Source: Candidatus Zixiibacteriota bacterium (GTDB lineage: Bacteria > Zixibacteria > MSB-5A5 > GN15 > PGXB01). From it: a stretch of 64,000 nucleotides of DNA. The stretch is taken from contig JAFGAL010000019.1 of NCBI GenBank assembly GCA_016933695.1, positions 58,853-122,852 of the forward strand, read 5' to 3'. Made by a program: the position numbers and the translations under genes. This document shows, in pieces, positions 51,196 to 60,064 of this stretch (position 1 is its first letter; each line of letters starts with the position of its first letter). The notes beneath the pieces are model-generated. The model saw nothing but the letters and a program-made list of their open reading frames with translations, was not told the DNA's origin and searched no databases.

Positions 51196-52764
51196 TCATG
51201 AACCCGTTGCCGGTTTTTCAGCGTGACATCCGACACAATCTGAAGGTTTGGTTATTTCCATTTGCTGATGGCATCCCAGGCACTGCCGGTGATAGGCACC
51301 GAACAATCCCGGTTTGAACAGGTCGGTTTCGTTAAACGGTTCACCATGGCAGTTCTCGCACAACGGCGGCTTCTGACCGACCGGGCTGTGATGGTGACAC
51401 CCCTGGCAGACCACGTCCTCGTGGCCGTGGAAATGAATCGCCACGTCGCTTTCGGAGATATGCTTCATCAGGGCGTCGATAATCTCGCGATGCGGCATCA
51501 CCGCCGCCTGGTATTTTTCGGACAGCACGTCGATATACACCGTGTCCGGAATATCACCGCGATCATATGACAGCCGTGTTTTCGATATCGCCGGCTTGAA
51601 CTCATCGAGCGAACGATACCGCGACCGCATCGCCTCCACCCGGATCGGCTCCGGCCCGGCATGACAAATCGTGCAGGCATGTTCCGACAGGCGCCCCTGT
51701 TCCATCAGGCCGTGACACCCGGCGCACTGGATCGTGAATTTTTCGTGGTCATGGCATCCGACACAACTATGATCGGACGACATCCCGTGCATGGCCTGTT
51801 GCAGGGTTACGCCGCCGCTTTGCTCGGTCCCCGCCAGAGTATGACAGTCATTGCATTTTTTCAGCGTCTGGTGATGACACACCCGGCAATTGTCCATCAC
51901 GCGTTCGTGCTCGGCGTGCGGGAATGGCACCGTTGGCAGTTTACTCAGGGTCAGTTCGTCCACCGGCGCGGAGAGCAAAACGAAAACCGGCTGATTGCGA
52001 TCGAGCCGAGGCGGATCTTTCACAACTTCGATATGCGCCTGCCGTGCGGCATCATGACAACCGGAGCAGGATTCCGGACCGGTAGCACGGGTGGCGTCTA
52101 CCGTGATCGTTTTGCGGTGACAGCCGATACAGGAACGGTGCACCACCAGCCGCAGCGACGGTTGATTGTCTTTTGATTCCGCGGTATGACAGTCCCGACA
52201 GGAGCTTTCAGCGCCTTTTACATAAAACAGACTGTCGGCCGCTTCATCGTACTGATGATGGCACAATTCGCATTTATTGTCGGTTGCTTTCAGGTGACGG
52301 TAGTGCAGGGATTTGTCCATCCCGAACGGCATGCGGGTCGAAAGATACATCGGCTCCCTGCGATGGCAATCGCCGCACGTGATCGGCCCCGATGGACGTT
52401 TGGCGTCGGCGGTTTCCTGATGGCAGGCGATGCATTTGTCATGGTACAGATCCATCACTGTTTTTTCATCGATGTTCTCGGTCCGCATAAACATATCATA
52501 CAGCGTGCCGTCTTCCCGGTTTTGATGACAGAGACCGCAATCCTTTCCCTGATCCCGAACCGCCTGCGTATGCAGATCATGCGGGAATGTCACTGCCGGG
52601 CGCTCGAGCGGGCCGAAGACGGTCATTCCGTCGATAGTGACGAGATCGGGCCGGGGCATCTGCTCCACTGCTTCAGTCTGCCCGCATCCTGTCATAAGCA
52701 CGACGGACAATCCCATCAGACCGATAATGCCGAGTATTATATTTGTCTTTTGCCGTTTCATCAT
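51196..52764 (-). CDS. hmcA: 16-haem cytochrome c (HmcA-like)
   Basis: 522 residues. Exactly sixteen CxxCH haem-binding motifs occur (first CGLCH, last CVGCH), three of them followed by a second His, plus many free His for axial ligation. Sixteen haems and about 540 residues are what HmcA of Desulfovibrio has. The signal peptide ends in VLMTGC, a lipobox, so the cytochrome is probably lipid-anchored at the periplasmic face. It should collect electrons from periplasmic hydrogenase or other c-type cytochromes for the complex. The frame is open to 52818; several ATGs (52818, 52782, 52773, 52764, 52761) are possible and 52764 gives a normal signal peptide. Confidence 0.92.
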   Translation of the reverse strand: MMKRQKTNIILGIIGLMGLSVVLMTGCGQTEAVEQMPRPDLVTIDGMTVFGPLERPAVTFPHDLHTQAVRDQGKDCGLCHQNREDGTLYDMFMRTENIDEKTVMDLYHDKCIACHQETADAKRPSGPITCGDCHRREPMYLSTRMPFGMDKSLHYRHLKATDNKCELCHHQYDEAADSLFYVKGAESSCRDCHTAESKDNQPSLRLVVHRSCIGCHRKTITVDATRATGPESCSGCHDAARQAHIEVVKDPPRLDRNQPVFVLLSAPVDELTLSKLPTVPFPHAEHERVMDNCRVCHHQTLKKCNDCHTLAGTEQSGGVTLQQAMHGMSSDHSCVGCHDHEKFTIQCAGCHGLMEQGRLSEHACTICHAGPEPIRVEAMRSRYRSLDEFKPAISKTRLSYDRGDIPDTVYIDVLSEKYQAAVMPHREIIDALMKHISESDVAIHFHGHEDVVCQGCHHHSPVGQKPPLCENCHGEPFNETDLFKPGLFGAYHRQCLGCHQQMEITKPSDCVGCHAEKPATGS

Positions 52765-52792
52765 GCTCACCATGGCCCTCATCGTTGCCGGT

Positions 52793-54121
52793 TTACGGTT
52801 TAAGCTCATCGGGGACATCCATGACCTCGACCATTATTTCGCTGATAAACTTGACATGCATCCCGAGTTTATAAAATCCAATAACATCTTCAATGCCGCT
52901 GTGGCAGTTGTGACAGGGCGTAATGACGATATGCGCCCCGGTCGCCTTGAACTGCTCGGCCTTGACCCGGTTCGATACCATGCGCGACCGTTTCCAGGGC
53001 GGCCCGCAGTTGATCGTCCCGCCGCCGGCCATGCAGCAGTAGTTGTGTTCGAAACGCGGATTGACGTCGATAAAATTCTCGCACAACTCGTTGACCACAT
53101 AGCGCAGTTTGGGGCCCAGTCCGCGTCCGCGGACGGTATTACACGGATCCTGCACCGTCACCGGTTCTTTGAATTTTTCTTTGACTTTAATACGGCCGCT
53201 CTTGAGAATGTCATAATAAAACTCGATTGCGTGCACCATCGGAATCGGCGGAAATTTCCAGCCCAGCCAGCGGGGACCGTCGTACACCGCCCCGCGAAAC
53301 GCGTGACCGCACTCGCCCATGACGATTTTCTTGGCCTTGAGCCGCGCCGCGGTTTCCCAGTGCAGACGCTCCACCCGTCCCATCACCTCGAAATCACCCG
53401 AGTACATCGCCATGTTGCTGTTATCCCAGCCATCGGTGGCGGGCATGGTCCAGTCGATCCCGGCGACTTTCATGATCTGCGCCATGTTGCCGAGCAACTG
53501 CGCCAGAATTTTAGGTTCCGGTGCGATAACCGAGTACATCACCTCGGCGCCCTCTTTTTCCAGCGGAATGCGGGCGTCTTTCACCTCGGACATCGCCTCT
53601 TCTTCCTGCCATTGAAGCGTATCGATCCACTCGTCCTGATGCACCCACATCTGGTTGGACGTGACCGCATGGCTGTTGGTGGTATCCTGCAGGTACTGCG
53701 GGACAACACCCAGTAGAGAGCAGATGCGCCGCACGATCATAAGCAGGTAGGCGATATCGATTCCGAACGGGCAGTACATACTGCACCGGCGGCAAACGGC
53801 GCATTCGGTGAACGCGACGCGGGACATCATTTTGACGAATTCCCCGTCGACTTTCCCCTTGCGCTTGATCAATTCCCAGAGCGTGTTTTTCACTTTGCCA
53901 ACCGGGGAGTAATCGGGATCGCAGTCGCGCGAGAGATAGGTATGGCAGGCCTCGGCGCATAATCCGCAGTGGACGCAGGTGTCGATATACACCTTGAGCC
54001 GTGCCGCGTTTTCCTTCGTCAGCACGTGCTGAACCACGCGTTCGATATGCTCGGGAGTCAGCTTCTTTATGGTTTCATCCAGTCCGGGATCAATCACCCG
54101 GCTCTCAGGAGTATCCTTCAT
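52793..54121 (-). CDS. hmcF: HmcF/TmcB-type HdrD-like iron-sulfur subunit
   Basis: 442 residues. CVHCGLCAEAC and CAVCRRCSMYC are two [4Fe-4S] motifs (the last cysteine of each completes the CxxCxxCxxxC set with following residues). The C-terminal half has a CCG domain: DPCNT, then NYCCMAGGG, then TPCHNC, the cysteine pattern that binds the active-site cluster in heterodisulfide reductase HdrD. In Hmc and Tmc complexes this subunit faces the cytoplasm and is the proposed electron exit, possibly to DsrC-like or other thiol partners. GGAGG precedes the ATG. It is 38 bp from the cytochrome b gene. Confidence 0.9.
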   Translation of the reverse strand: MKDTPESRVIDPGLDETIKKLTPEHIERVVQHVLTKENAARLKVYIDTCVHCGLCAEACHTYLSRDCDPDYSPVGKVKNTLWELIKRKGKVDGEFVKMMSRVAFTECAVCRRCSMYCPFGIDIAYLLMIVRRICSLLGVVPQYLQDTTNSHAVTSNQMWVHQDEWIDTLQWQEEEAMSEVKDARIPLEKEGAEVMYSVIAPEPKILAQLLGNMAQIMKVAGIDWTMPATDGWDNSNMAMYSGDFEVMGRVERLHWETAARLKAKKIVMGECGHAFRGAVYDGPRWLGWKFPPIPMVHAIEFYYDILKSGRIKVKEKFKEPVTVQDPCNTVRGRGLGPKLRYVVNELCENFIDVNPRFEHNYCCMAGGGTINCGPPWKRSRMVSNRVKAEQFKATGAHIVITPCHNCHSGIEDVIGFYKLGMHVKFISEIMVEVMDVPDELKP

Positions 54122-54159
54122 GCGTACCCTTCCTCCAACAGTGCCCGGTCGCGCAAATG

Positions 54160-54807
54160 CTACCAGTCACGGGCGTTGCGAACATACCCGAACTCGCACC
54201 CCATATAGGCGCGGGTCAGCGGGAAAAACAACATGTGGGCGATTTTCGTAAACGGCACCGACGCCAGCCAGATGGCCCCGGTCCACATGTGTATCGTTAT
54301 AATCGTTCTATAGTCAAACACTTGATAATATGCCAGCAGTCCGGTGACAAACGGCGCGATCACGATCAACACCACCACGAAATCCCCGAACGACGTCACC
54401 ATGCGTACCGTGGGATCGGACAGACGTCGCAAGACAAACACCACGCCGCCGGCGACGACGATAAACGTCATCAGGGTCGAAAGCGTATCCGGCAGATGCC
54501 ACCAGCTGACTCCCCAGGACTCCTGCCACAGGGCGATATGGCCGAGTGTGAAAATCGGGGTCAGCAACAGGCAGGCGTGAAACAGAAACGACATGATCGT
54601 GAAAAACGGGCGAAGCCGCATATTGCGACTGCCGAACGGTATCAGCCAGTGTGCGATCGAACGCAGACCATATTTGGTGCGCATGTACGGCAGGATCACC
54701 TTGTCTTTTTTGGCCAGCATGATGGTGCTGATAATACGGTAGACACTTCCGCCGAAAAAGATCGCAAATGCGATCCAGACCAGCGGGCCACGGGCAAAAT
54801 CATACAT
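54160..54807 (-). CDS. hmcE: HmcE/TmcC-type cytochrome b (NarI-like)
   Basis: 215 residues and five membrane helices. Histidines in FHACLLLTPIFTLGH and IHMWTGAIWLASVPFTKIAHM are placed like the haem b ligands of NarI. Family members pass electrons across the membrane between the periplasmic cytochrome side and the HdrD-like subunit, or to quinone. GAGG lies 7 nt before the ATG at 54807; a GTG at 54822 is less likely. It follows the tryptophan-rich gene by 39 bp and precedes the HdrD-like gene, the usual EF pair. Confidence 0.88.
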   Translation of the reverse strand: MYDFARGPLVWIAFAIFFGGSVYRIISTIMLAKKDKVILPYMRTKYGLRSIAHWLIPFGSRNMRLRPFFTIMSFLFHACLLLTPIFTLGHIALWQESWGVSWWHLPDTLSTLMTFIVVAGGVVFVLRRLSDPTVRMVTSFGDFVVVLIVIAPFVTGLLAYYQVFDYRTIITIHMWTGAIWLASVPFTKIAHMLFFPLTRAYMGCEFGYVRNARDW

Positions 54808-54846
54808 GGGCTTCCCTCGCACTCCTTGAGATCAGACGGCGGCGCA

Positions 54847-56112
54847 TTATCCGAGCACGTCGCTTGCGGACACCACCTGCCGGCAATATTTATCGTTCTC
54901 TATATATTTAAGTAAAATCTTCGTACCATCGGCGCTGAAAATCGGATCCCAGAGCGCATCGTACTGCGGCCCGACCGGTTTACCGTCGGCCACGATCATG
55001 AACCTGCCGTTCCGTTCGGCTTTCGCGATAATGTGCTTGCCGCAGGGGCTGAATACCGGATCCCAGATCATGTCGAACTGCTCACCCCAGGGATTTCCAT
55101 CCACCGCGATCGTCCAGCGATTGACTTCTTTCACGATGGCGGCGACCCGTTTGCCGTCGGGTGAGAAATGCGGCTCCAGCACCATATCCTCCCAGATTCT
55201 TTTCCAGGGGGCATTGTCCACCGCAATCGTCCAGCGACCGTACTCCGGCGATGCAATCACCGCGATCCGCGAACCGTCGGGACTGAATTTCACCTGCCAG
55301 AGTTGATTGTACTTACCATCCCAGATCGTCTTGCCGTTTTCGGCCAGACGCCAGAAGCCGTCTTTGCGCACCGGCGCGATTACCGAGCCGTTTTGCGGAC
55401 GAAACAGCGGTTCCCAGACACAACCGAACCTGTCGTTCCAGTCGTTGCCGTCGACCGATATCGAGTATTCGCAGATATCGGTACGAATTTCCGCCGCAAC
55501 TTTGGAACCGTCGGCGCTGAATATCGGCTTCCAAGTGTTGAGATATTTCTTGTCCCAGGCCTTGCCGTCGACCGCGATCGACCAGACTCCCTCGGAAAAA
55601 GCAAAAATATCGGCTTCGGCCAGCGGCGCAACCTGCACCGTGGCGGCGGCACGGGAGCCGTCGGGACTAAGGGCATAATCGCGAATGCCGTCGAATCCCT
55701 CTTCCCATACTTTGTCATCAATTGCAATCCCGTACTTAAAATCGCGCTTGATCATCATACCGATTGCGGAACCGCTAGCGCACGGACGCGGATCCCAGGC
55801 ATATTCGAACCGTTCGTTCCACGGCACACCGTCGACCATCAACGTCCACTGATCGTCGATACGCACCAGCGCCGTCAGCCGGCCATCCGGCAAAAAGCGG
55901 AGATACCACAATAACTCGACCATTTCAGGCCAGGTGTCGCTGTTGATTGCGGCGGTAAAACTGTTTTCTTCGGTGACGACCGGGGCGGCGATTTTCTCGC
56001 CGTCGGGGCTGACAACAAATTCATGGACGCCTTTGAATTTGTCACGTAATTGCTTGAGGTCAGCGACAGTCTTTTTCTCGACTGCCCAATCCCAGTTGCT
56101 CGCGTCGGGCAT
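54847..56112 (-). CDS. tryptophan-rich WD40-like propeller protein (TmcD-like)
   Basis: 421 residues without signal peptide, so cytoplasmic. Twenty-three tryptophans (5.5%) recur in repeats of about 46 residues of the form W-x-IAVDG-x-xW then FSPDG (GRWTIAVDNAPWKRIW, NRWTIAVDGNPWGEQF), giving about eight blades. In Desulfovibrio the Tmc complex includes TmcD, described as a tryptophan-rich cytoplasmic protein, and this gene occupies the first place of an Hmc-like operon, so TmcD homology is likely, though I cannot align them. AAGGAG lies 7 nt before the ATG. Function unknown; perhaps a cytoplasmic cap or partner-docking platform on the HdrD-like subunit. Confidence 0.78.
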   Translation of the reverse strand: MPDASNWDWAVEKKTVADLKQLRDKFKGVHEFVVSPDGEKIAAPVVTEENSFTAAINSDTWPEMVELLWYLRFLPDGRLTALVRIDDQWTLMVDGVPWNERFEYAWDPRPCASGSAIGMMIKRDFKYGIAIDDKVWEEGFDGIRDYALSPDGSRAAATVQVAPLAEADIFAFSEGVWSIAVDGKAWDKKYLNTWKPIFSADGSKVAAEIRTDICEYSISVDGNDWNDRFGCVWEPLFRPQNGSVIAPVRKDGFWRLAENGKTIWDGKYNQLWQVKFSPDGSRIAVIASPEYGRWTIAVDNAPWKRIWEDMVLEPHFSPDGKRVAAIVKEVNRWTIAVDGNPWGEQFDMIWDPVFSPCGKHIIAKAERNGRFMIVADGKPVGPQYDALWDPIFSADGTKILLKYIENDKYCRQVVSASDVLG

Positions 56113-56466
56113 CGTCTGCTCCTTGTGGCGAGTTTGTGAACAATATAACAATCTAAAACTACTAAGTTATACGCATATACGGACTTGTCAAGAAGAATAT
56201 TTCAAAAGAAGCGACAAATTTTCACATCTAAACATTAGTATTTCAATCAGAATAGTATGAATTGATGCAATAATGTGTCCGGCAAAGAGATAAATCCGGA
56301 TAACACCGATTCTGATTTGGTCAAAACCGGCCGGGAAATTTCACCATGACTCATCCGAATCCTTCAAATCGAACATGAATTGCCTAAAACGCCGCAATTT
56401 TGCTGACCCGCCGCATGACCGCCACAATTATATTGTCAGCCCATATTTGCGCTTGTATTATTTGAC
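56113..56466. other. intergenic region upstream of the Hmc-type operon
   Basis: This 354-bp gap separates divergent genes. On the minus strand a perfect TTGACA near 56182-56187 is followed by a TATAAC only 14 nt later, too close for a normal promoter, so the operon promoter is not resolved. The right end holds the promoter of the acetyltransferase gene. No small ORF or RNA gene seen. Confidence 0.35.
56433..56461 (+). promoter_or_regulatory. promoter giving a leaderless acetyltransferase mRNA
   Basis: TTGTCA (56433-56438), 17-nt spacer, TATTAT (56456-56461), then only 5 nt to the ATG at 56467. No ribosome site is present between them. Confidence 0.6.
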
Positions 56467-57003
56467 ATGCAACTGCCGATTCTCAAAGGACAGCAAATTA
56501 CGGTTCGGCGCCTGAAACGTTCAGATTGCGAATCGCTTTACAAACACCTTAAAGACCAGAAAGTTTTGCGGTTTCTGGTTTCAGTGCCGAATCCGTACCG
56601 GCGTAAATATTCCCGGCCCTGGGTGAACTGGACCCATCGGGCCGCTCGCGCCGATACGGATTATCATTTTGGCATCGAACACAACCTCGAGCACGAAATC
56701 ATCGGCGGAATAAGCCTCAGCACAATCAACCATGTACATCACAAGGCCGAATTGGGATACTGGCTGGCGCATCGTCACTGGCGCAAAGGGTACATGTACG
56801 AAGCGGTGGGATTGGTTTGTGATTTCGGATTCAATCAGTTACAGCTTCACAGAATTTATGCGCACGTAATGAATATCAACCGCGCCTCGGCCGCCCTTTT
56901 GGAAAAGCACGGTTTCATACGCGAGGGAATCCTCCGCAAATCCATCCGTCACAACAACCGCTGGCATGATATGTACGTATTTGCGAAACTGAGGGGGGAA
57001 TGA
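56467..57003 (+). CDS. RimJ/RimL-type GNAT acetyltransferase
   Basis: 178 residues. ITVRRLKRSDCESLYKHL at the start, ELGYWLAHRHWRKGYMYEA (acetyl-CoA loop) and NINRASAALLEKHGFIREGI at the end are the pattern of the RimJ/RimL group, which acetylates protein N-termini or small amines. The substrate cannot be inferred. It is transcribed alone, with a promoter -10 box 5 nt before the ATG, suggesting a leaderless message. Confidence 0.85.
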   Translation: MQLPILKGQQITVRRLKRSDCESLYKHLKDQKVLRFLVSVPNPYRRKYSRPWVNWTHRAARADTDYHFGIEHNLEHEIIGGISLSTINHVHHKAELGYWLAHRHWRKGYMYEAVGLVCDFGFNQLQLHRIYAHVMNINRASAALLEKHGFIREGILRKSIRHNNRWHDMYVFAKLRGE

Positions 57004-57069
57004 CAATCGAATGTCGAAGCCCTGTTGGGAGTATCGATTGACTGCTTAAAGATTTCAGGCCAATAGGTC

Positions 57070-57645
57070 TTAACCTTCGTAATAGATCGGGATTTTTCCC
57101 GTACTCAGGATATTCGGAACGGCGTTCAACTTTGAGCTGAGAGAGTCGAGATTAATGGTTTCACCAAATGTTATTTTAAAATGTATTGACAGATCTTTGC
57201 GAATCCGCGTTTCCTTCCTGACAGGATCCCAGCCCAACGTATCCGAGGGATCAAACCAAGGCATCCTCCGGACAAGTGAACGACAGTTTATATCATGCAG
57301 GATATCCAGAAGTCCGATCGAGTTTGTTTCATAATCCGCCGTCAGGATCGAATCTTCAAGCGCGATGGTACGTTTTCTATAAATGACACTGTCAACTTTT
57401 AAACTCTCAAGACACCTCCACGAAGGCAGGGAGTCTTTACACTGCGTGCACTCAGCGGTATCAAAAACCAATCCGATGGCACCATTCTGAAACGAAATGA
57501 TGTCATGGCCCGCCTTAAAGCCAATGACACCCTTATAATGAGTCTCACGCTGAGCGCCTGCGACCAAAGGAATCAATACCATAAATAGTACTGACAGCAA
57601 TCCGATCGGCAGTCTATTTCCAATAGAACAATGAATACATATCAT
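57070..57645 (-). CDS. small exported protein, unknown function
   Basis: 191 residues from the ATG at 57645, beginning with a signal peptide (LPIGLLSVLFMVLIPLVAGAQ). It contains AECTQCKDS, a CxxC that could be redox-active, and two other cysteines. I do not recognise a family. The frame is open to 57708, but a promoter (57659-57686) lies inside the first 21 codons of that longer version, so 57645 is favoured. Base composition is AT-richer than neighbours. It follows trmO on the same strand. Confidence 0.6.
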   Translation of the reverse strand: MICIHCSIGNRLPIGLLSVLFMVLIPLVAGAQRETHYKGVIGFKAGHDIISFQNGAIGLVFDTAECTQCKDSLPSWRCLESLKVDSVIYRKRTIALEDSILTADYETNSIGLLDILHDINCRSLVRRMPWFDPSDTLGWDPVRKETRIRKDLSIHFKITFGETINLDSLSSKLNAVPNILSTGKIPIYYEG

Positions 57646-57658
57646 TAATCTATTATAC

Positions 57659-57686
57659 ATAATAAGAAGCCTATTGATCCTGTCAA
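57659..57686 (-). promoter_or_regulatory. promoter of the small exported protein gene
   Basis: On the minus strand perfect TTGACA (57681-57686), 16-nt spacer, TATTAT (57659-57664), 13 nt before the ATG at 57645. It starts just after the trmO stop codon (57692). Confidence 0.55.
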
Positions 57687-57691
57687 TAGAC

Positions 57692-58159
57692 TTAAATCGA
57701 TGTATCATCCCGGCCGGCGATATGCTGTTCCAGCCAGCCGAGTTTGACTATCTCCCGGCGATACGGCGGCGGGACATATGGCTTGATATCCAGCACCGGC
57801 GTCCCGTCGACCATCTCGGTATTTTCGATCTGCAAAATATTCCCGACGATTTTCACCAGTTTCACGATCGACATTCCCAGCGGGTTGGGGCGACGCGGTG
57901 AACGGGTCGCGAACACACCGCGACGAGTGTTGCCGAGAAACGGCGTGGCCATCAGATCGTACCCCTCCGACAGATGGAAATGCACCAGCAGAATGATATG
58001 CGAAAATCCATCCAGGTCGGTCAAACCCTGAGTGTACTGAGGATAAATCTCGACGGTCGCGGTGACACCCTCGGCCATGTGTTCTGAACGCGGGGCGTTT
58101 TTGAGATCGGTGACGGTGTTATGAATCACCCCGATCGGTTTGAACGTAATCGGTTGCAT
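57692..58159 (-). CDS. trmO: tRNA (N6-threonylcarbamoyladenosine37-N6)-methyltransferase
   Basis: 155 residues, the length of single-domain TrmO (TsaA) proteins. FKPIGVIHN, DLDGFSHIILLVHFH, RRGVFATRSPRRPNPLG and VDGTPVLDIKPYVP are the conserved blocks, the third being the SAM-binding Arg-Ser-Pro-x-Arg-Pro-Asn motif. It methylates t6A at position 37 of certain tRNAs. It lies 15 bp after the OsmC-like gene in the same direction. Confidence 0.92.
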   Translation of the reverse strand: MQPITFKPIGVIHNTVTDLKNAPRSEHMAEGVTATVEIYPQYTQGLTDLDGFSHIILLVHFHLSEGYDLMATPFLGNTRRGVFATRSPRRPNPLGMSIVKLVKIVGNILQIENTEMVDGTPVLDIKPYVPPPYRREIVKLGWLEQHIAGRDDTSI

Positions 58160-58174
58160 ATTGCACCATAATTT

Positions 58175-58636
58175 TTATTTGGTGGTTGAATCGAACAATA
58201 TCTCGCCGTTCTGATCGATCACTTCGACCGCGACATCGATGCCCTTGCGCACGCTGGCGGTCACCACGCAGAAATCCTCGAATAACTCGATACATTTTTG
58301 CATCCGGTTGGGGCCTTCGGACGCATCGAGATCGATATTGATCGTGACTTTGCTTCCGCCGATACGCATCCGTTTCTGCTCGTTGCGGGTCATCGTGGTG
58401 GTAACGGTGGTTTTCACGCCGCGCACATCGATCCGCGCTTTTTGCAGGCAGAACAGCAAACTGGCACTGAGACAGTTGCCGATTGCGGCGGAAAGCACTT
58501 TTGAGGCGCTGGGGCCTTTATCCTCGCCGAGTGGTTCCGGTTCGTCCATCAGCAGTTCGACTCCCTCGTCGAACGTGACTTTGAACTGATAATTGTCGAT
58601 TTGCTCCATCTGCACGGTGAGTTGTTTTTCGTCCAT
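58175..58636 (-). CDS. OsmC-family protein
   Basis: 153 residues. GPSASKVLSAAIGNCLSASLLFCLQK carries the first active-site cysteine (GNCLSAS) and FEDFCVVTASVRKGI the second, as in OsmC/YhfA proteins that reduce organic hydroperoxides with lipoamide or thiols. The GEDKGPSASKVLSAAIG block is typical of the YhfA-like branch, whose function is less certain. ATG 58636 has GGGGGA upstream. It sits between prpD-like and trmO genes; no functional link is evident. Confidence 0.85.
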   Translation of the reverse strand: MDEKQLTVQMEQIDNYQFKVTFDEGVELLMDEPEPLGEDKGPSASKVLSAAIGNCLSASLLFCLQKARIDVRGVKTTVTTTMTRNEQKRMRIGGSKVTINIDLDASEGPNRMQKCIELFEDFCVVTASVRKGIDVAVEVIDQNGEILFDSTTK

Positions 58637-58696
58637 CGTATCCCCCGTAAATATACGACGCCGGACAAGAACATCCGGCGTCATCCAAACGATAAT

Positions 58697-60064
58697 TTAC
58701 ACAACCAGTGTTTTCATGAATTCGGCGGTCGACATTGTCTCGCACGCGAAGGTCTTCTCTTTGATCTCTTTCTGCCGTTCATCGGTCAACAGCCCCATCG
58801 AAAGCCCGTTGAATTTCGCTTCAAGATCATCCATGGTCATCGGTTCGCGCGGATCCCCCTTGGGATAGTCGAGATATTCGGAGAATTCTTTGCCGTCGGT
58901 GGTTTTGATTACCACTTTCGACGGTTGCTTGGCCGGAAACATTTTCTCGAATTCCTGAGACGCTTCGCCCTTGATCTTGTCGATCACGTCCCAGATCCGT
59001 TTGTCGGCGAGTTTCTCCTCGGAGAACGACTGCGTCGTAATCTGATGATCGACCAACACACAGGCAATGCAGTACGGCAAACTGTGGTCGGCGGTCTCGC
59101 GCGATTCGGGACGATACTTGTGGGGATCGAATAAAATATCACAGGCGCGGGCGATCGTGGTAATGGTCACTTCCGCGATTTGAGTATGCGCGATATTGTT
59201 TCCCCGCACCAGATTCAGAGTTGCCGACAAATGCGTATGCGTCAGCGCTTCGGTCGGGAACGCTTTCATGCCGCATTGCAGAATACGATAGCTTTCGCCC
59301 AGACCGCCGGTCATTTTGCTGACATCCCAGTCCGGCCCGAACACATCCATCAATCCCTCTTTCCCCTCAAACACCGCTTCGGTTCCGGAGTATCCCTTCT
59401 GCGCCATCAACGCCGCGAACACCCCGGATTGCACCGCCATCGGATCGACCGTGTTTTTCATCATGGTCAGCTGACCGGCGGTGGGACAGCCGATCGTATG
59501 ATTATGCGAACCGTTGATACCGATCGCATGCACCATCTGGTCGACCGTCAGACCAAGCAGTTTGCCCGCGACAATCGGCGAGACGAACTGGGTCAGGGTG
59601 GCATGATGCCATTTCCGCTCGCGAACGCCGGGAACCGCGAACTCGCAAATTCTCTGCTCGAATTCATAGGCGAGAACGATTGCGACAATCACGTCTTTCA
59701 TCGATGCGCCGACCATCTCGCCCACGCACAGTGCGGCGGGAATCAGATCGGAAGGGTGCGACGGGTCTTCTTTCCAGTAAATATCGTTGAAATCGAGCGC
59801 GCGGATCATCAGCGAATTGACCAGCGTGGCGTTAACCGCCGGGATCCTGTCGCCAAAACCGATCAGCGTCGCCTCTTCCTTGCCGCCCATGCCGAGATAG
59901 ATGTCCCGCAAAATATTAACGTCTTTGGTATGATATCCGCCGTACGCACATCCGATTGAATCGTACAAATACCGTTTGGCTTCGTGGACGACGTCACCGG
60001 GAAGGTCGTCGTACTTGAGATGTACCGCAAACTCAGCGATCTGCCGTGAGATTGTCTTGTCCAT
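58697..60064 (-). CDS. MmgE/PrpD-family dehydratase
   Basis: 455 residues. RYLYDSIGCAYGGY, FNDIYWKEDPSHPSDLIPAAL, HAIGINGSHNHTIG and KAFPTEALTHTHLSA are the conserved MmgE/PrpD blocks. PrpD dehydrates 2-methylcitrate to 2-methyl-cis-aconitate in propionate breakdown; relatives include cis-aconitate decarboxylase. An aconitase-like gene lies two genes upstream in the same operon, which fits the next step (hydration to 2-methylisocitrate), but methylcitrate synthase and lyase genes are not in the window. AAGGAAG precedes the ATG, which lies inside the end of the transporter gene (32-bp overlap). Confidence 0.86.
   Translation of the reverse strand: MDKTISRQIAEFAVHLKYDDLPGDVVHEAKRYLYDSIGCAYGGYHTKDVNILRDIYLGMGGKEEATLIGFGDRIPAVNATLVNSLMIRALDFNDIYWKEDPSHPSDLIPAALCVGEMVGASMKDVIVAIVLAYEFEQRICEFAVPGVRERKWHHATLTQFVSPIVAGKLLGLTVDQMVHAIGINGSHNHTIGCPTAGQLTMMKNTVDPMAVQSGVFAALMAQKGYSGTEAVFEGKEGLMDVFGPDWDVSKMTGGLGESYRILQCGMKAFPTEALTHTHLSATLNLVRGNNIAHTQIAEVTITTIARACDILFDPHKYRPESRETADHSLPYCIACVLVDHQITTQSFSEEKLADKRIWDVIDKIKGEASQEFEKMFPAKQPSKVVIKTTDGKEFSEYLDYPKGDPREPMTMDDLEAKFNGLSMGLLTDERQKEIKEKTFACETMSTAEFMKTLVV

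Noticed and set aside
56160..56190. Minus-strand TTGACA with TATAAC as promoter of the Hmc-type operon
   Set aside because: The spacer is only 14 nt, too short for a standard sigma-70 promoter.
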